From assembly GCF_002288925.2 (NCBI RefSeq), contig NW_022098026.1, positions 19,001,597 to 19,065,596 on the forward strand: DNA of 64,000 bases, read 5' to 3'. Positions 46,840 to 58,566 of this stretch are shown piece after piece (the first letter of the stretch is position 1; each line of letters starts with the position of its first letter). Below the pieces are notes generated by a model. That model was not told where the DNA came from. It ran no database searches and was given only the letters and a program-made list of their open reading frames with translations. Position numbers and translations under genes: made by a program. The stretch comes from Delphinapterus leucas. Lineage: Eukaryota; Chordata; Mammalia; Artiodactyla; Monodontidae.

Positions 46840-47520
46840 ACTACCAAGAGCTTAGTGTGTATCCCCCAGATTTTTTGTACTGTAAAGTTTAAAGTACTGT
46901 ATTATAAAATAATACGCAGTTACATTGTTGATGTAAATATTAAACAGTACAGCATCATTTATGTGAAAATATTCAAGTTTTTCTCCGTTCCACTCCCCTT
47001 TAGTGAGGCAACCACCATTAACAGTTTTGTCTGTATGCTTCAAATATATTTTTTAATTAATAAACTTTATTTCTTTAGAGCAGTTTTCGGTTCATAGCAA
47101 AATTGAGTGGAAAGTACAGAGAGTTCCCGTAAGCTCCTGTCCTCATACCTGCCCAGGCTCCACCACTATTGTTAACCAGCACCAGAGCGTGCATTTGTTA
47201 CAGTTGATGAATCTATGCTGACACATCACTGTCACCCCGAGTCCAGAGTTTACACCAGGGTTCACTCTTCCAAATATTTTTCAAATTAATTTTTAATTAT
47301 GTAATTGATGTATGAATGTTTTTTCTATGTCTATTAAAAATATGTAGGCTTTCAAAAAGCAAAATGGGATAATATCATGCATATTAGTATATAGCTTGTT
47401 TTTTATTTTTTAACAAATACCTTTCCAAGTCACTACATGTAGACCTGCCTCATTCTTCTTTAATAAGGGCATACAGTGTTGTATGTCTATATTATGTTAT
47501 TTATCCAGTTTCCCATTGGT
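46840..47520 (-). mobile_element. Old L1 (L1M-type) 3' end fragment
   Basis: TTAGAGCAGTTTTCGGTTCA, AGCAAAATTGAGTGGAAAGT and ATCACTGTCACCCCGAGTCC are typical of old mammalian L1 3' regions in antisense. Edges uncertain. Confidence 0.55.
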
Positions 47521-47530
47521 ATATATGGTT

Positions 47531-47805
47531 TTTAAAAAATATTTGTTTGGCTGCATCAGGTCTTAGTTGCGGCATGCAGTATCTTTCGTTGTGGCACGCA
47601 GGCTCTTCCTTGTGGCACACGGGCCTCTCTCTAGTTGAGAGGCGGCACACGGGTTCAGTAGTTGCGGTGTGCGGGCTCTCTAATTGTGACAGGCAGGTTT
47701 AGTTTCCCCACGGCATGTGGGGTCTTCGTTCCCTGACCAGAGATCGACCCCACGTTCCCTGCATTGGAAGGCAGATTCTTAACCACTGGACCACCAGGAA
47801 GTCCC
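47531..47805 (-). mobile_element. CHR-1-type SINE
   Basis: Antisense copy with GGCTGCATCAGGTCTTAGTT, TTCGTTCCCTGACCAGAGAT and CCACCAGGAAGTCCC. Confidence 0.82.
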
Positions 47806-47836
47806 TATTCGTTTTTTAAACAACTTACACATTCTT

Positions 47837-48037
47837 TTTTTTTTATTTTTTAAATATTTATTTATTTATTTAGGCTGTGCCTGGTCTTTGTTGCGGCACG
47901 CGGGATCTTTAGTTGCTGCATGAGGAATCTCTTAGTTGCGGCGTGCATGCGAGACCTAGTTCCCCAACCAGGGATTGATCCCGGGCCCCCTGCATTGGGA
48001 GCATGGAGTCTTACCCACTGGACCACCAGGAAGTCCC
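47837..48037 (-). mobile_element. CHR-1-type SINE, short
   Basis: Antisense copy flanked by a perfect 9-bp duplication CACATTCTT (47828-47836 and 48038-48046). Confidence 0.85.
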
Positions 48038-48284
48038 CACATTCTTATACATATATATTTTGCGCTCCTAGTATTATATAGAATAAATTTTCAGAAGTGG
48101 GATTATTGGTTATAGGGTATGAACATATCAAATTGGTGCTCTCTTATCTGGGGTTGACTGCACTTGTTATACACTCCCTCTATCCCCCACCTCTCTGTCA
48201 CTTAAACTCAGTGACACCATCTTCAAGGGACTTAGCCCTCAGGGTTGAGAATACTGGAGCACGGAAAGGAGAGAATTTACTTGT

Positions 48285-48545
48285 GAATAATAACAGTAAT
48301 AGCTCACCTGCATTGAGCACTTAAACCATGTTTTGTGCACTCAAGCCAAGTATTGTTCTAAACACTTTACATGTATTAACTCCTTTAATCTGTATAACCA
48401 CCCACAGAGATAAGTCTATTCTTATACCCGTTTTAATGCTTAGGAAACTGAGACACCTAGGGTTAAGTAAGGTCACACATCTGTCTAGTAAATGTTGGGG
48501 CCAGGATCTGAAGCAAGGCTCTTGTGCTCTTAACCTCTGCACACA
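48285..48545 (-). mobile_element. MIR, near full length
   Basis: Antisense MIR phrases in order: AACAGTAATAGCTCACCTGC, ACTTTACATGTATTAACTCC, GCTTAGGAAACTGAGACACC and CTCTTGTGCTCTTAACCTCT. Confidence 0.8.
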
Positions 48546-48599
48546 CTCTCTAGAGAGCTTAATGCCATAAAGATGTCAGAGTTTCTCTACCTTGTTTAT

Positions 48600-48770
48600 T
48601 CCTTAAAACAATATTGTATTTATTCATTTACTTGTCTTTTTCTACACTGTAACTCTTTGAGGGCAGGGTACCTGTCCAAGTATTCTTCATAACCCTATAC
48701 CCTAATTCCTAGCACCATGCCTGATTTATTGTACATAATAAATAAATTTAGTTGAACGGATAACAATGCA
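48600..48770 (+). mobile_element. L2 3' end
   Basis: CTACACTGTAACTCTTTGAG, GGCAGGGTACCTGTCC and CTAGCACCATGCCTGATTTA are standard L2 terminal phrases. Confidence 0.7.
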
Positions 48771-48840
48771 CCTAATTCCTAGCACCATGTCTGATTTATT
48801 GTACATAATAAATAAATTTAGTTGAATGGATAACAATGCC
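48701..48840. repeat. 70-bp tandem duplication
   Basis: The unit that starts CCTAATTCCTAGCACCATG occurs at 48701-48770 and 48771-48840, with three differences. It covers the L2 3' end. Confidence 0.97.
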
Positions 48841-50350
48841 TCTGGGAGGTAGCTACTATATCCATTTTACAGATAAAGAAACTACAAGTCACTGTCACCC
48901 AAACGCTGCAGTAGAAAAGACTAGTAAGCGGAATCGTGGAGCTGTAATTTGAACCCATGGCTTTTGATACCTAATCCAGGGTGCTGTCCACCTTGCCTGA
49001 GCTGCCTCCTTCCTGCGTGTTTCTGAGGGCTCTGGAGCATGGCTCCCTACCTAGCAACTGTTTCTAAGCTGGAAGACTCACAGCTAGCCAGTTTTAATGA
49101 TCCCTGGGAGGGGCAGAGCCTGATGGGAGGAGGGCCCCTGGAAAATAGTTTCTGGAAGTACTGCAACCAGGAATCAGTTGTTAGAGGAGTCAGGTTCCTT
49201 AGAGGACTACCGCATAGTAATAATACGTATCCTCTATGTCGGCTTCTGCATGCCAAATGTTATTCTGTGTGATTTATGAGCATTGTCTCTTTTTAATGAT
49301 CGCAATCCCATTAGATGGACATTGTTATCTTTGTTTTACATGTGAAAGAATACTGAGAGGCCGAGTGACTTGCTCAAGGTTACACAACAAATAAGTGCTA
49401 AGGCTGAGATCCAACTCAAAATGTGTGACCCCCAAACGTTCATTTTAAGCATTCTGCTACCCCAGCTTATAACAGCAGCTGGGGCAGGGGACATTGTAAG
49501 CAGAAATTGCCCTCCCAAGACCCTGGAGGACTTTAGTGACGAGTAAGTAGAGAAATAAGGTAGAGAAAATAAGGTAGAGAAAACCATGCAGCCTGAGCCC
49601 TCCTAGGTGACGGGGCCACAGAAAGAAGAAATGTTATTTTATTTTGTTTTTTTATCTGGCTGTGGAGAGCTAGGAAGATTTGAGACCAGCCATTCCAATT
49701 TTTAAATCTGGGTTCTCAGCACGTGGTGTCTTTATAGTCAACCTAGAAATGGCAGAGTTATTTTGGGCACAAAGCAAGAGCTGTGGCTTTAAAAATATGC
49801 CACTGTATTTATCTCTTCCGCTCCAAGATTACTGAAAATTAGCCCAGCTGTGGCCTGAGGCACCAAACAGCCACACAGTCTTCTTCCAGCTCACTCAACC
49901 CACCCTAAGCGGGTGAAACACCCAGAAGTGGCAGCCTCTGGGGAGTGGCTATCGGATTAGTTCCCCATCACCAAGCCTACCTTCTGATCACACACACACA
50001 CCATCCCTTCCCAGCTACTGTAGGGATCAGGATGCTAGGCCTGTGAATCAGCTCAGCTCTGTCTTCTCCCCCATCCCCAAGGCTTCAATAGAAGTAAAAA
50101 AAAGTCATAATTCTAATATTGAGCTGAGGAGTCAGTACAAGAATAATTTTTCAGCTTTATTACCAAATCACTGTTTGATTCAGGGCAGACAATCTTGCGG
50201 TAATTTAAGCCTTCACTTTCCTTATCTATAAAATGGAAATCTTAAAAAAATATATATTTTATAATATATATATATAAAATGTATGTATATGCAAAGTGTT
50301 TAATAAAGTGCCTAAGAAAGTACCTGGCCCATAATAAGCAATCGATTGAT
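48841..50350. other. Intron 3, mixed unique DNA and MIR fragments
   Basis: A MIR-like antisense segment lies at about 49210-49450 (GCATTGTCTC, ACTTGCTCAAGGTTACACAA). A MIR-like sense segment lies at about 50155-50350 (CTTATCTATAAAATGGAAAT, AGTACCTGGCCCATAATAAG) with an internal AT microsatellite (50246-50290). No gene recognised. Confidence 0.55.
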
Positions 50351-50399
50351 ATTCCTTAAACTAGTGAATCTTCTGCTACTCTGATCTTACTAACAGGTA

Positions 50400-50610
50400 A
50401 AATGTGGTGAGCTTTTACTTTATGTTAGGCACTGTGCTATATGCTCTCTAAGGATAATTACATATAATCCTGTAACAACCCTATGAGGTGGATGGTATTA
50501 TTCCTTTACACATGAAAACTGAGGCCCAGAGATAATTAATTTGCTAAACATCACGTAATTTACATGATGTAGCCAGATTTAAGCCTAGTATTCTGATTAT
50601 AGGGCCTAAA
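50400..50610 (-). mobile_element. MIR
   Basis: TTATGTTAGGCACTGTGCTA, ACAACCCTATGAGGTGGATG and GAAAACTGAGGCCCAGAGAT are diagnostic in antisense. Confidence 0.8.
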
Positions 50611-51744
50611 GTCTTAAAGAGAACAGGGAGTATATTTTTACATTCCCCTGTTTCCATGGAAAATTCTTTCCACTGTCAACTGAAGGACTAAGAAGCAGTG
50701 GGGAAATGCCCAGGTGGTTTTAGCTTTCTTTCCCTGTCTCTGATCCTGGACAGGATTTGGGTTTCCAGCCATCATTCTCCTGTGTTTTGTGGGCTGTAAT
50801 TACTCAGATTTACTTTGCCCAGTTCATAACGGATCGAGTGAGGGAGAGGAGGCGGAGCTTGTCCAAGCAGTCCACAAACCATACAGATGGTGGGATAGGG
50901 GGTGGGGAGGGAGCGAGATATGTTTTACATCCTGGTCTTTCAGTGGGTTTGATGGCAGATGCTTTTTGCGTTTTGGTCTGAGCGTGTATAATTCTACAAT
51001 CTGCCAAGTTCTGGTAGAGAAAGAGAGGGAGAGACAGAGAGAGAAAGACACACACACACAGAAGAAATGGTTGCTCAAAGCCACAGAAGGCTCAAATGAA
51101 ATTGGAGCTGCTTGAAGGGCCGCAGTGGCTGGCGGGGTGGGAAAGGAGTCCAGGAGAAGCGAGGTGTCCCTGTGCAGAAAGCCTGGGTGTTCACTTGCAA
51201 ACCCAGAATCTGCACAGCCTTCCGTGCCCTAACCCTCCCCTGCGCGGCCAGAGGCAGCAGCAGTAGCAGCAGCCCGCGCCGGAGAACAAGCAGTCCAGGG
51301 GAGCTGTCTGGTGGGGCCGGAAACGGCTGTAATCATTTAATAGCCTTTGCTGGCTGCACGAACCTAGCGGAGTGGGCGGTAGGCAGGCTCCAGAGTTCTG
51401 TCTGGCAAGATGGTCCCCCGCTTTAATCAAAATGATGGGTTTTCTGGAAGCTCTTTATTAACCTCAGCACCAGAATCCCAGAGATGGTAACAAAGGGATG
51501 AATGGGAAGCGAAGGGGAGGGCTGCAACCTGCCGGCTGGGCTGCGATTTTCCAGAGCTGAGCACTCACTCCCGCAGCCCCACCCCTCCCCCCACCTCCAC
51601 ACTTCTTTCTATTGATTCTTTCTTAGAGGCTCCTGCCTGCATCGCCGTCTCCCAAATGATGACTAAACAGATATAGCCAGAGCCATTGCTATATTTGTAT
51701 AATGCTTCAGGGTTTTCAAAGGGCCTTCATATACAGCCCAGAAT
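50611..51744. other. Intron 3, unique, partly GC-rich DNA
   Basis: A (GA)n-(CA)n tract lies at about 51017-51061. The segment 51110-51420 is GC-richer, with AGC repeats near 51253-51275. No supported gene. Open frames on both strands here lack family features. Confidence 0.45.
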
Positions 51745-52115
51745 GTGGGTCTCGTTCGTAACTGGAGTGAGACTACCTAGATTTGAGTCCCCGACTCCAC
51801 CAGTTAGTAACCCTGTGACGATTGGTCCTCAGTCTCTTCATTTATAAAACCAACATATCTATAAAGCAGACATGGATATTGGCAATATCTACTTCCTATG
51901 GTTCTTGTGAGGAGTAAAAATTGTATAGCATATGCAGATCTGCCTAGCCCAGTGCCTAGCACATAGGAAGGCAGAGTAAATGTTACCTAATTCATAACCC
52001 TGATGAAGACAGGAAGGTGATCACCTCCATTTTATGCCTGAGGCAACTGAGGCTCAGAGTCGTTTATGTAAATTGCCCAGGACTATGTACCATTAAGTGA
52101 TAGAACCAGGGCAAG
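51745..52115. mobile_element. Two adjacent MIR fragments, sense then antisense
   Basis: Sense at 51745-51985 (CTCAGTCTCTTCATTTATAA, CCCAGTGCCTAGCACATAGG). Antisense at 51990-52115 (CATTTTATGCCTGAGGCAAC, TGAGGCTCAGAGTCG). Confidence 0.7.
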
Positions 52116-54160
52116 CCCTCAAGTTCAGAAGAGCAAAGCGAGAGGAGGAGAGGAAACGAAGATTAAAAATCCTCCAACATTCTCCAGGCTTGCCCCTCTA
52201 AAAACTTCCCTGAAAGTACTATTCTTGGTCAAAATGACTGTGGGTTGTTTCGTTAGGGGAAGTCTGTGTAAATCAGATAAACCTCTCCTGGCCTTAGCTG
52301 ATTGTCAGGAGCAGATTAGAATAGGGGTTGGGGGTAGGTTTACAAGTCTGGCATTTGCTTCACAATCTTCAGGACCTTCCCTGGCATCTGCACTGGCAAA
52401 GCCTCCAGCTCAATTGTTCCCAGTCACCGAGGCTAAACTCCATCCAGAGTTCGTTTAGAATGAAAGAAGAAAGTAGGGAATGTTGCCCAAAAGACCCTGG
52501 GCAGTGTCTAAGGGAAATGCCTAAAGTGGGTTATTGGATTAGGTGAAGTGGTCAGCTACCCCCATAGGGCAGTTTTTAAAGCTGTAGATCTGCATGCCTT
52601 TGTAAAACAAAAAGTGTATGTTGTTCATATTTTTACATGTATACCTACTGTGGAGAAATCAGCCAATTAAAAAAAAAAGGCAAAACCTTTTACTCTAATT
52701 ATGATCATACTCTATTAAACTTTCAAATTCCATTGGGTTGTAATCTGAATGTCGGGGAAGGGCTGATCCTCCGCCGCTTGATGTCTCTCAGAAGTCCTCT
52801 TTCCAGGCTGTAATAGATCCATTCATTTGGGTCATGGCTGCATCTCAGTCTTGTCTTTGTGAGCCAGTGAGCTGGGTCTCTGGGAGCAGAGGGGAGGGGA
52901 CCTGTGGGAGGTCCCAGGAGCGGGAGAGGGAGACAGCACTGAAAGAAGAAACATTCCCTTGACTGACCTGAGACTGGCCCTGGGCTGGGGTTAGGGGTAG
53001 AAAAGGTTCATCTTCCTTTCTCATCTTTTCCTCATCTTCCTTTTTCATCTTTCTCATGAGATACTCTCATCAAGGAGTATCTCCTTGATTCTGCCCCAAA
53101 GTCACAGCATTCTATAAGCGAAGCAGGCCGAGGGCTTCAGTGCTCTTGGCCAAAAGGGACTCAGATTTAGGAGGTCAGTAAACGTTGTTTGTCACAGCCT
53201 TAAGATATTATTTCACCTGAATGAACCCTCAGAGATGTTCGCACACACATCAGCCAGAACAGGTTGGGTACAAGGATCCGGGAGGCACTGGAGAAACCAG
53301 ATCTTGTTCTGCTCTGCAGAAGCTGAATATGAGGAGGAGGCACCTGAATTCTTCTTGGAGTGGAGGCTGAATCAGACCCAACCTAGACTCCCAGCCAAGG
53401 CCGAAGAAGCTCAGTGACACGTAAAAGAACTCATCAACTCTTAGGGATCCTGCTGTGAGAGGCTCCCTCCGCCTATAGGCACGGCCATTAAGGTCCTTTA
53501 ACTCTGCCAGATAAAAATATCTCTGAACTCTGCATCTCCAGATGACAGTCCTAAAGGCCTCATACAGAGTCCTGGCTGTGGTCAGAAAATTTTCCATCCT
53601 GGACTCTGTGAGAGCAACTAAAGGACTACAGAGTGGTGTTGAAACCCAGTTCTCCTAGACGCCAAGTCAGAGGCTTTTAATTGCATTTCTCCCTTTTGTC
53701 TCAGTCTCTCAGGGGCAGGGCCTGTATTTGAAAGGTCAACAGGCAGATTCTGGCTGAGGTCAATTGCAGATTTGATTATCTTAGACGAATCAAAGAAATC
53801 AGTCTCAGAGAAAAAATATCTATAGCCCTATGTCCAAAGAGCTATAGTGTCAGCTCTGCCAGGGGAAGCATGGTGTAGCAAAGGGGTTTATGAGAGAAAA
53901 GAAACTCTCTTACTCCCTTTCCCTACAGTCTGCTGGTATTTGGACTAAACTTGCAATATCCTTACCCTGCCGTCCTAGCCCTGAGAGCTGCGCCATGTAT
54001 AGTTGCCCATGTGTGATTCCATTTATTGAGCTCTTTCATTGTGCTGGAGTCCGTCTCAGCACTTCACATGCATTTCCTGGTTGTCTTTAGGGACTCCAAA
54101 GTGTGGCAATGGAAACTTATTTGATCTGCTAAGGAGTGGGCACCACTTCCATTTCTCACA
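52116..54160. other. Intron 3, unique DNA
   Basis: About 2 kb with no recognised young repeat or gene. Confidence 0.45.
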
Positions 54161-55720
54161 TCAGTCCTTTCATTCATCCATCCAGCAAGTATTTATCAAA
54201 CACCTGTTATGGGCCAGGAATTGTGCTAGACACTGGCTACACATTGGTGAATAAAACAGTTATATTTTCTTATAGAATAGATTACTAAAAAGAACCTGCT
54301 GTATAGCACAGGGAACGTACTCAATACTCTGGCGTATATGGGAAAAGAATCTAAAAAAAAATGAGTGGATATATGTGTATGTATAACTGATTCACTTTGC
54401 TGTACACCTGAAACACAACACTGTAAATCAACTGTACTCCAGTAAAAATTTTTTTAAACATTCAAAAATAAATACGTATTTTCTGCTTCTCTGGACCTTA
54501 CAGTGATAGAGATAGAGGTAAAGGGGGTGCTGCTTGGCTAGGATGGTCATAGAATACCTCTCTGAAGAGGTTTCAATTAAGCACAGACTTGAAGAATGAG
54601 GAGTCATGCTAAGCATGGAGGGGAGACCATTCTAGGCAAAAAGAAGCCGCATGTGTACAGATTTTGAGGCAAAAACAATCCCAAGGGATGTTGAGGAATT
54701 GAAAGAAAACCTGTGTGGCTGGAGGATAGTGGTAAGAGAGACACTTGTAGGTGAAATTGGAGAATAAAAGATAACAGGCTATTGAAGGGCTTTGTATACC
54801 ATGTTAAGGAGTTTGATTTTTTTTTTTCCTCTCAAGGCAATAGAAAACCTTCAAATAATTTTAAGCAAGGGGAGTGATATAAAATAATTTCTATTTTTTA
54901 AAGGATTTTTACTGTGTGCATGTTATACTTCAGTATTTTAAAAACGGAGAAAGACTTTAAGGAATAAAGATGACTCTGGCTATGTGTGGAAGGTTAGAGA
55001 GAGGCAAAAGTAGAAGCAGGCTGAACAAGGAAGAGGCTATTGTTGTAATTCACATACAAGATAATCGTGTCCTGAAAAAAGGTAGCAGCAGTGAAAATGG
55101 GGAGAAGAGGACAAAGTCTAGATATGTTTAGAAGGCTGAAATGACAGGTGTTGGTATATTATAAATGAAGAATAGAGAAAAATGAATAATGTCTCTGAAG
55201 CTTCTGCCTTGAGCATTGGAGTGAATGGCATATCATCGATTGAGATGAGAGATTTAGAAGGGAATAGAGGAGAGGAATCATGAGTTTGATTTCAGATTCC
55301 TTCAGTTTGAGTTGCCCATGAGACTGCCAAGAGGAGATACCAGATAGGCAGTTGGATACATGAGATTGGAGAGACCTATGGGCTTTAAGTATACATTTGT
55401 ATCTCATCAGCCTATTTAGATGGTATGTTTACCCATGGACAGGCTGAGATTCCAAAAGGAGAGAGTGAAGAGAAAGAAGAAGAAAAGGTCTAGGGCCAAA
55501 CCCAAGGAAGCTGCAATACATAGGTAAAGAGGATCCTGCGAGGAGACTGACAAAGAACAGCCAGAGAGAGTGGTCAGGAGAATGGTTTGATACGGAACTC
55601 ATAAAAAATAAGTGTTTCAAGAAGGGGATTACTAATGCTGCTGAGAAGTTCAATAAGATGAAGGCTAAAATGTGACCACTGGCTTTGGAAGTAATATAAT
55701 CAGTGAGCTTGCCATGAATA
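54161..55720 (+). repeat. Diverged ancient interspersed repeat, interrupted by L1
   Basis: Long sense copy with AAGTATTTATCAAACACCTG, TATGGGCCAGGAATTGTGCT, then after the L1 AATACCTCTCTGAAGAGGTT, GGCTATTGAAGGGCTTTGTA, TACCATGTTAAGGAGTTTGA, CAGTTGGATACATGAG and CAAGAAGGGGATTACTAATG. The family is common in mammals, but I could not name it with certainty. Confidence 0.5.
54268..54459 (+). mobile_element. L1 3' end insertion, sense
   Basis: ACCTGCTGTATAGCACAGGG, AACTGATTCACTTTGCTGTA, CACCTGAAACACAACACTGT and a tail AAAAATTTTTTTAAA. It is inserted in the ancient repeat. It is the only sense-oriented L1 found inside the gene. Confidence 0.8.
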
Positions 55721-56184
55721 ATGTTAGAAAAGTAGTGCTCAAGGATACCAAATTAGAGGAGATTGAGAAGTGGTGGAAGGTAAGGAGATGGAAGTAGCAA
55801 ATGTAGAGAATCCCAAACTACAATCAAATGTAAACTGTTTATCTGGCAGAACTTTCCATGGCTCCACCGAACACTGCTGTGATGCCAAAAGGTTTCAATG
55901 TCATGGCCACTGGGATCACTTTGCTCAGACAGACCATTACTCTTCTTCTCTAGCTCTGACCTCTACTCTTCTAGAAGTCATTGGTATACTTTATGGTGTG
56001 TCTTCCAACTAGACTCTTGGGAAAGTCTTGCACTGGAAACCCCTGTGGATGCATAATCATTTTCTCAAGTCTCAGCGTAAATTTCACCTCTCTTGGAATC
56101 TCAATTGACTTTCTCAAGTGTAGTTAATAATTTTTGCCTCTCGGTCCTATAATACTTTACATGTACCTATGTATATCTTATCTT
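55721..56184. other. Intron 3, unassigned DNA
   Basis: Possible L2-like traces near 56050-56170. No gene. Confidence 0.35.
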
Positions 56185-56723
56185 TTATTTTTAATTGAGA
56201 TATAATTGACACATAATAGTTCCAGGTGTACAACATGATTTACTATTTGTATACATAGTAAAATTATCACAATAAGACTAGCTAACATCTCTCACTATAT
56301 ATAGTTACAAAAAATTTTTTTTATTATGATGAGAACTTTTAAGATCTATTCTCTTAGCAGCTTTCTAATATGCAATACAGTATTATTAACTGTAGTTACC
56401 GTACTGTACATTACATCCCATGACTTATTTATTTTATAACTGTAAGTCTGTACCTTTTGGCACCCTTCACTACCACCATCACCATCTAGCAACCACCAAT
56501 CTGTTTTCTGTATCTATAAGCTTGTTTTTTTGTTTGTTTTTTTAGATTCCACATATAAGTGAGATCATGTGGTATTTGTCTTTCTCGGTGTTATTTTGTC
56601 AAATATTTAAATATTGACTTATTTCACTTAGCATAATGCCCTTGAGGTCCACTCATGTTGTCACAAATGGCAAGATGTCATTCTTTTTTATGGCTGAATT
56701 ATATATATATATAAAATTCAGCT

Positions 56724-56740
56724 GTGTGTGTGTGTGTGTA
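56724..56740 (+). repeat. (TG)n microsatellite inside L1
   Basis: TGTGTGTGTGTGTGTA, directly after an ATATATATATA tract. Confidence 0.85.
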
Positions 56741-57824
56741 TCACATTTTCTTTATCCATTCATCCATCGATGAACACTTAAATTGCTTCCATATCTTTGC
56801 TATTGTAAATAATGCTGCAGTGAACATGGGGGTACGTATATCTTTTCAAGATAGTGTTTTTGCTTTCTTTGGATACATACCCAGAAGTGGAATTGCTGGA
56901 TCATATGCTAGCTCTATTTTTAATATTTTGAGGAACCTCCATACTCTTTTCCATAGTGGCTACACCAATTTACATTCCCACCAACAGTGGACAAGGGATC
57001 CCTTTTCTCCATACCCTCACCAACACTTTCTATTTCTAGTTTTTTTGATAACAGCCATTCTAACAGGTGTGAGGTGATAGCTCATTGTGGTTTTGATTTG
57101 TATTTCTCTGATGATTAGTGACATTGAGCACCTTTTCACATACCTGTTGGCCATCTGTATGTCTTCTTTGGAAAAATGTCTATTCAGATCTTCTTTCCAT
57201 TTTTCAATCAGATTGTTTGGAGTTTTTTTAATATTGAATTCTATGACTTCTTTATATATTTTGGATACTAACCCCTTATCAGATATAGGATTTGAAAATA
57301 TTTTCTCCCATTCTGTAGGTTGCCTTTTCATTTCATTGGTTTCCTTCTTTGTGCAGCAGCCTTTTAGTTTGATGTAGTATCATTTGTTTATTTTTGCTTT
57401 TGTTGCTTTTGTTATCAGATTCAAAAAAATCATTGCTAAGACTGATGGTAAAGAGCTTACTGCTTATGATCTCTTCTAGGAGTTCTGTGGTTTCAGGTCT
57501 TATGTTCAAGTTTGTAACCCATTTTGAGTTAATTTTTGTGTATGGTGTAAGATAGAGGCCCAGTTTCATTCTCTTATATGTGGCTGTCCATTTCTTCTAA
57601 CATCATTTATTGAAGACACTGTCCTTTTCCCATTGTATGTTCTTGGCTTGTTTGCCATAAATTAACTGACCCTTTTTGCATGAGTTTATTTTTGGGCTCT
57701 GTATTCTCTTCCATGATTTGTGTGTCTTTTTATGCCATACTGTTTTGATTACTATAGCTTTGTAATATAGTTTAGAAGCTTGGTGCCTCCAGCTTTGTTC
57801 TCCTTTCTCAAGAATTCTTTGGCT

Positions 57825-57976
57825 GGGGCTTCTCTGGTGGTCCAATGGTTAAGACTCCATGCTTCCACTGCAGAGGGCACAGGTTTGATCCCTGGTAGGG
57901 TAATTAAGATCCCACATGCCATGTGGCATGCATGCATGCATGCATAAATAAATAAATCTAAAAAATAAAATTAAAA
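57825..57976 (+). mobile_element. Short tRNA-derived SINE inside L1 ORF2
   Basis: GGGGCTTCTCTGGTGGTCCA head, GGTTTGATCCCTGG B box and (GCAT)n-(AAAT)n tail. Flanking repeats are TTCTTTGGCT / TGCTTTGGCT. Confidence 0.85.
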
Positions 57977-58566
57977 AATGCTTTGGCTACTGGGTTCTTT
58001 TGTGGTTCCATACAAATTTTAGTATTGTTTGTTCTATTTCTGTGAAAAATGCTATTGGAATTTTGATAAGGATTGCATTGGATCTATAGATTGCTTTGGA
58101 TAGTATGGGCATTTTAACAATATTAATTCTTCCAATCCATGAGCATGGAATATCTTTCCATTTGTTTCTATCTCCTTCAATTTCTTTCATAAATGTTGCA
58201 AAGTTTCCAGTGTACAGGTCTTTCGTCTTCTTGGTTAAATTTATTCCTAGGTACTTTATCGCATATTCTGCTTTAATCCAGTACATTTCCTGCCCCACTC
58301 CCAGGCAGGGTAATCACAACCAGATATTCTTTAGAAAATTCTTCACAAAGAACCAAAAATATGTTACTAGAAACCTAGATTTCTGGACCCTCTGGTGAAA
58401 AAAATCGTTTCCAAACATTGGCCTTGCCCTAGGCTTGAAGAAATAACTCACGATTTCATGGGGGCCATGACCATCTGTGCAGCCTCTCCTGTGTTCAGGC
58501 TCCTGGTGTGGCATATGGAAAGCATATGTTGACTCTGTGACTGACTTGTGATGGTTTGTCTTGCAG

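Larger units (their letters stand above)
56185..58285 (-). mobile_element. L1 fragment: 3' UTR and ORF2 C-terminal half
   Basis: On the minus strand, 58298-57987 reads like the ORF2 RT-thumb region ([20 protein letters not shown]). It is followed by 57845-57603 ([18 protein letters not shown]), 57569-57333 ([11 protein letters not shown]) and 57331-57017 ([26 protein letters not shown]), then the 3' UTR to 56185. Frameshifts and stops break it, so it is inactive. A SINE splits it. Confidence 0.88.

Noticed and set aside
51112..51430. GC-richer segment with ORFs on both strands as a possible gene or CpG island
   Set aside because: It has few CpGs compared with the PCDHAC2 island, no splice-linked partner, and compositionally biased translations. 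It could still be regulatory, but nothing supports a gene.
57017..58298. Several minus-strand ORFs similar to reverse-transcriptase C-terminal regions
   Set aside because: Fragments of one decayed L1, with stops, frameshifts and a SINE insertion.
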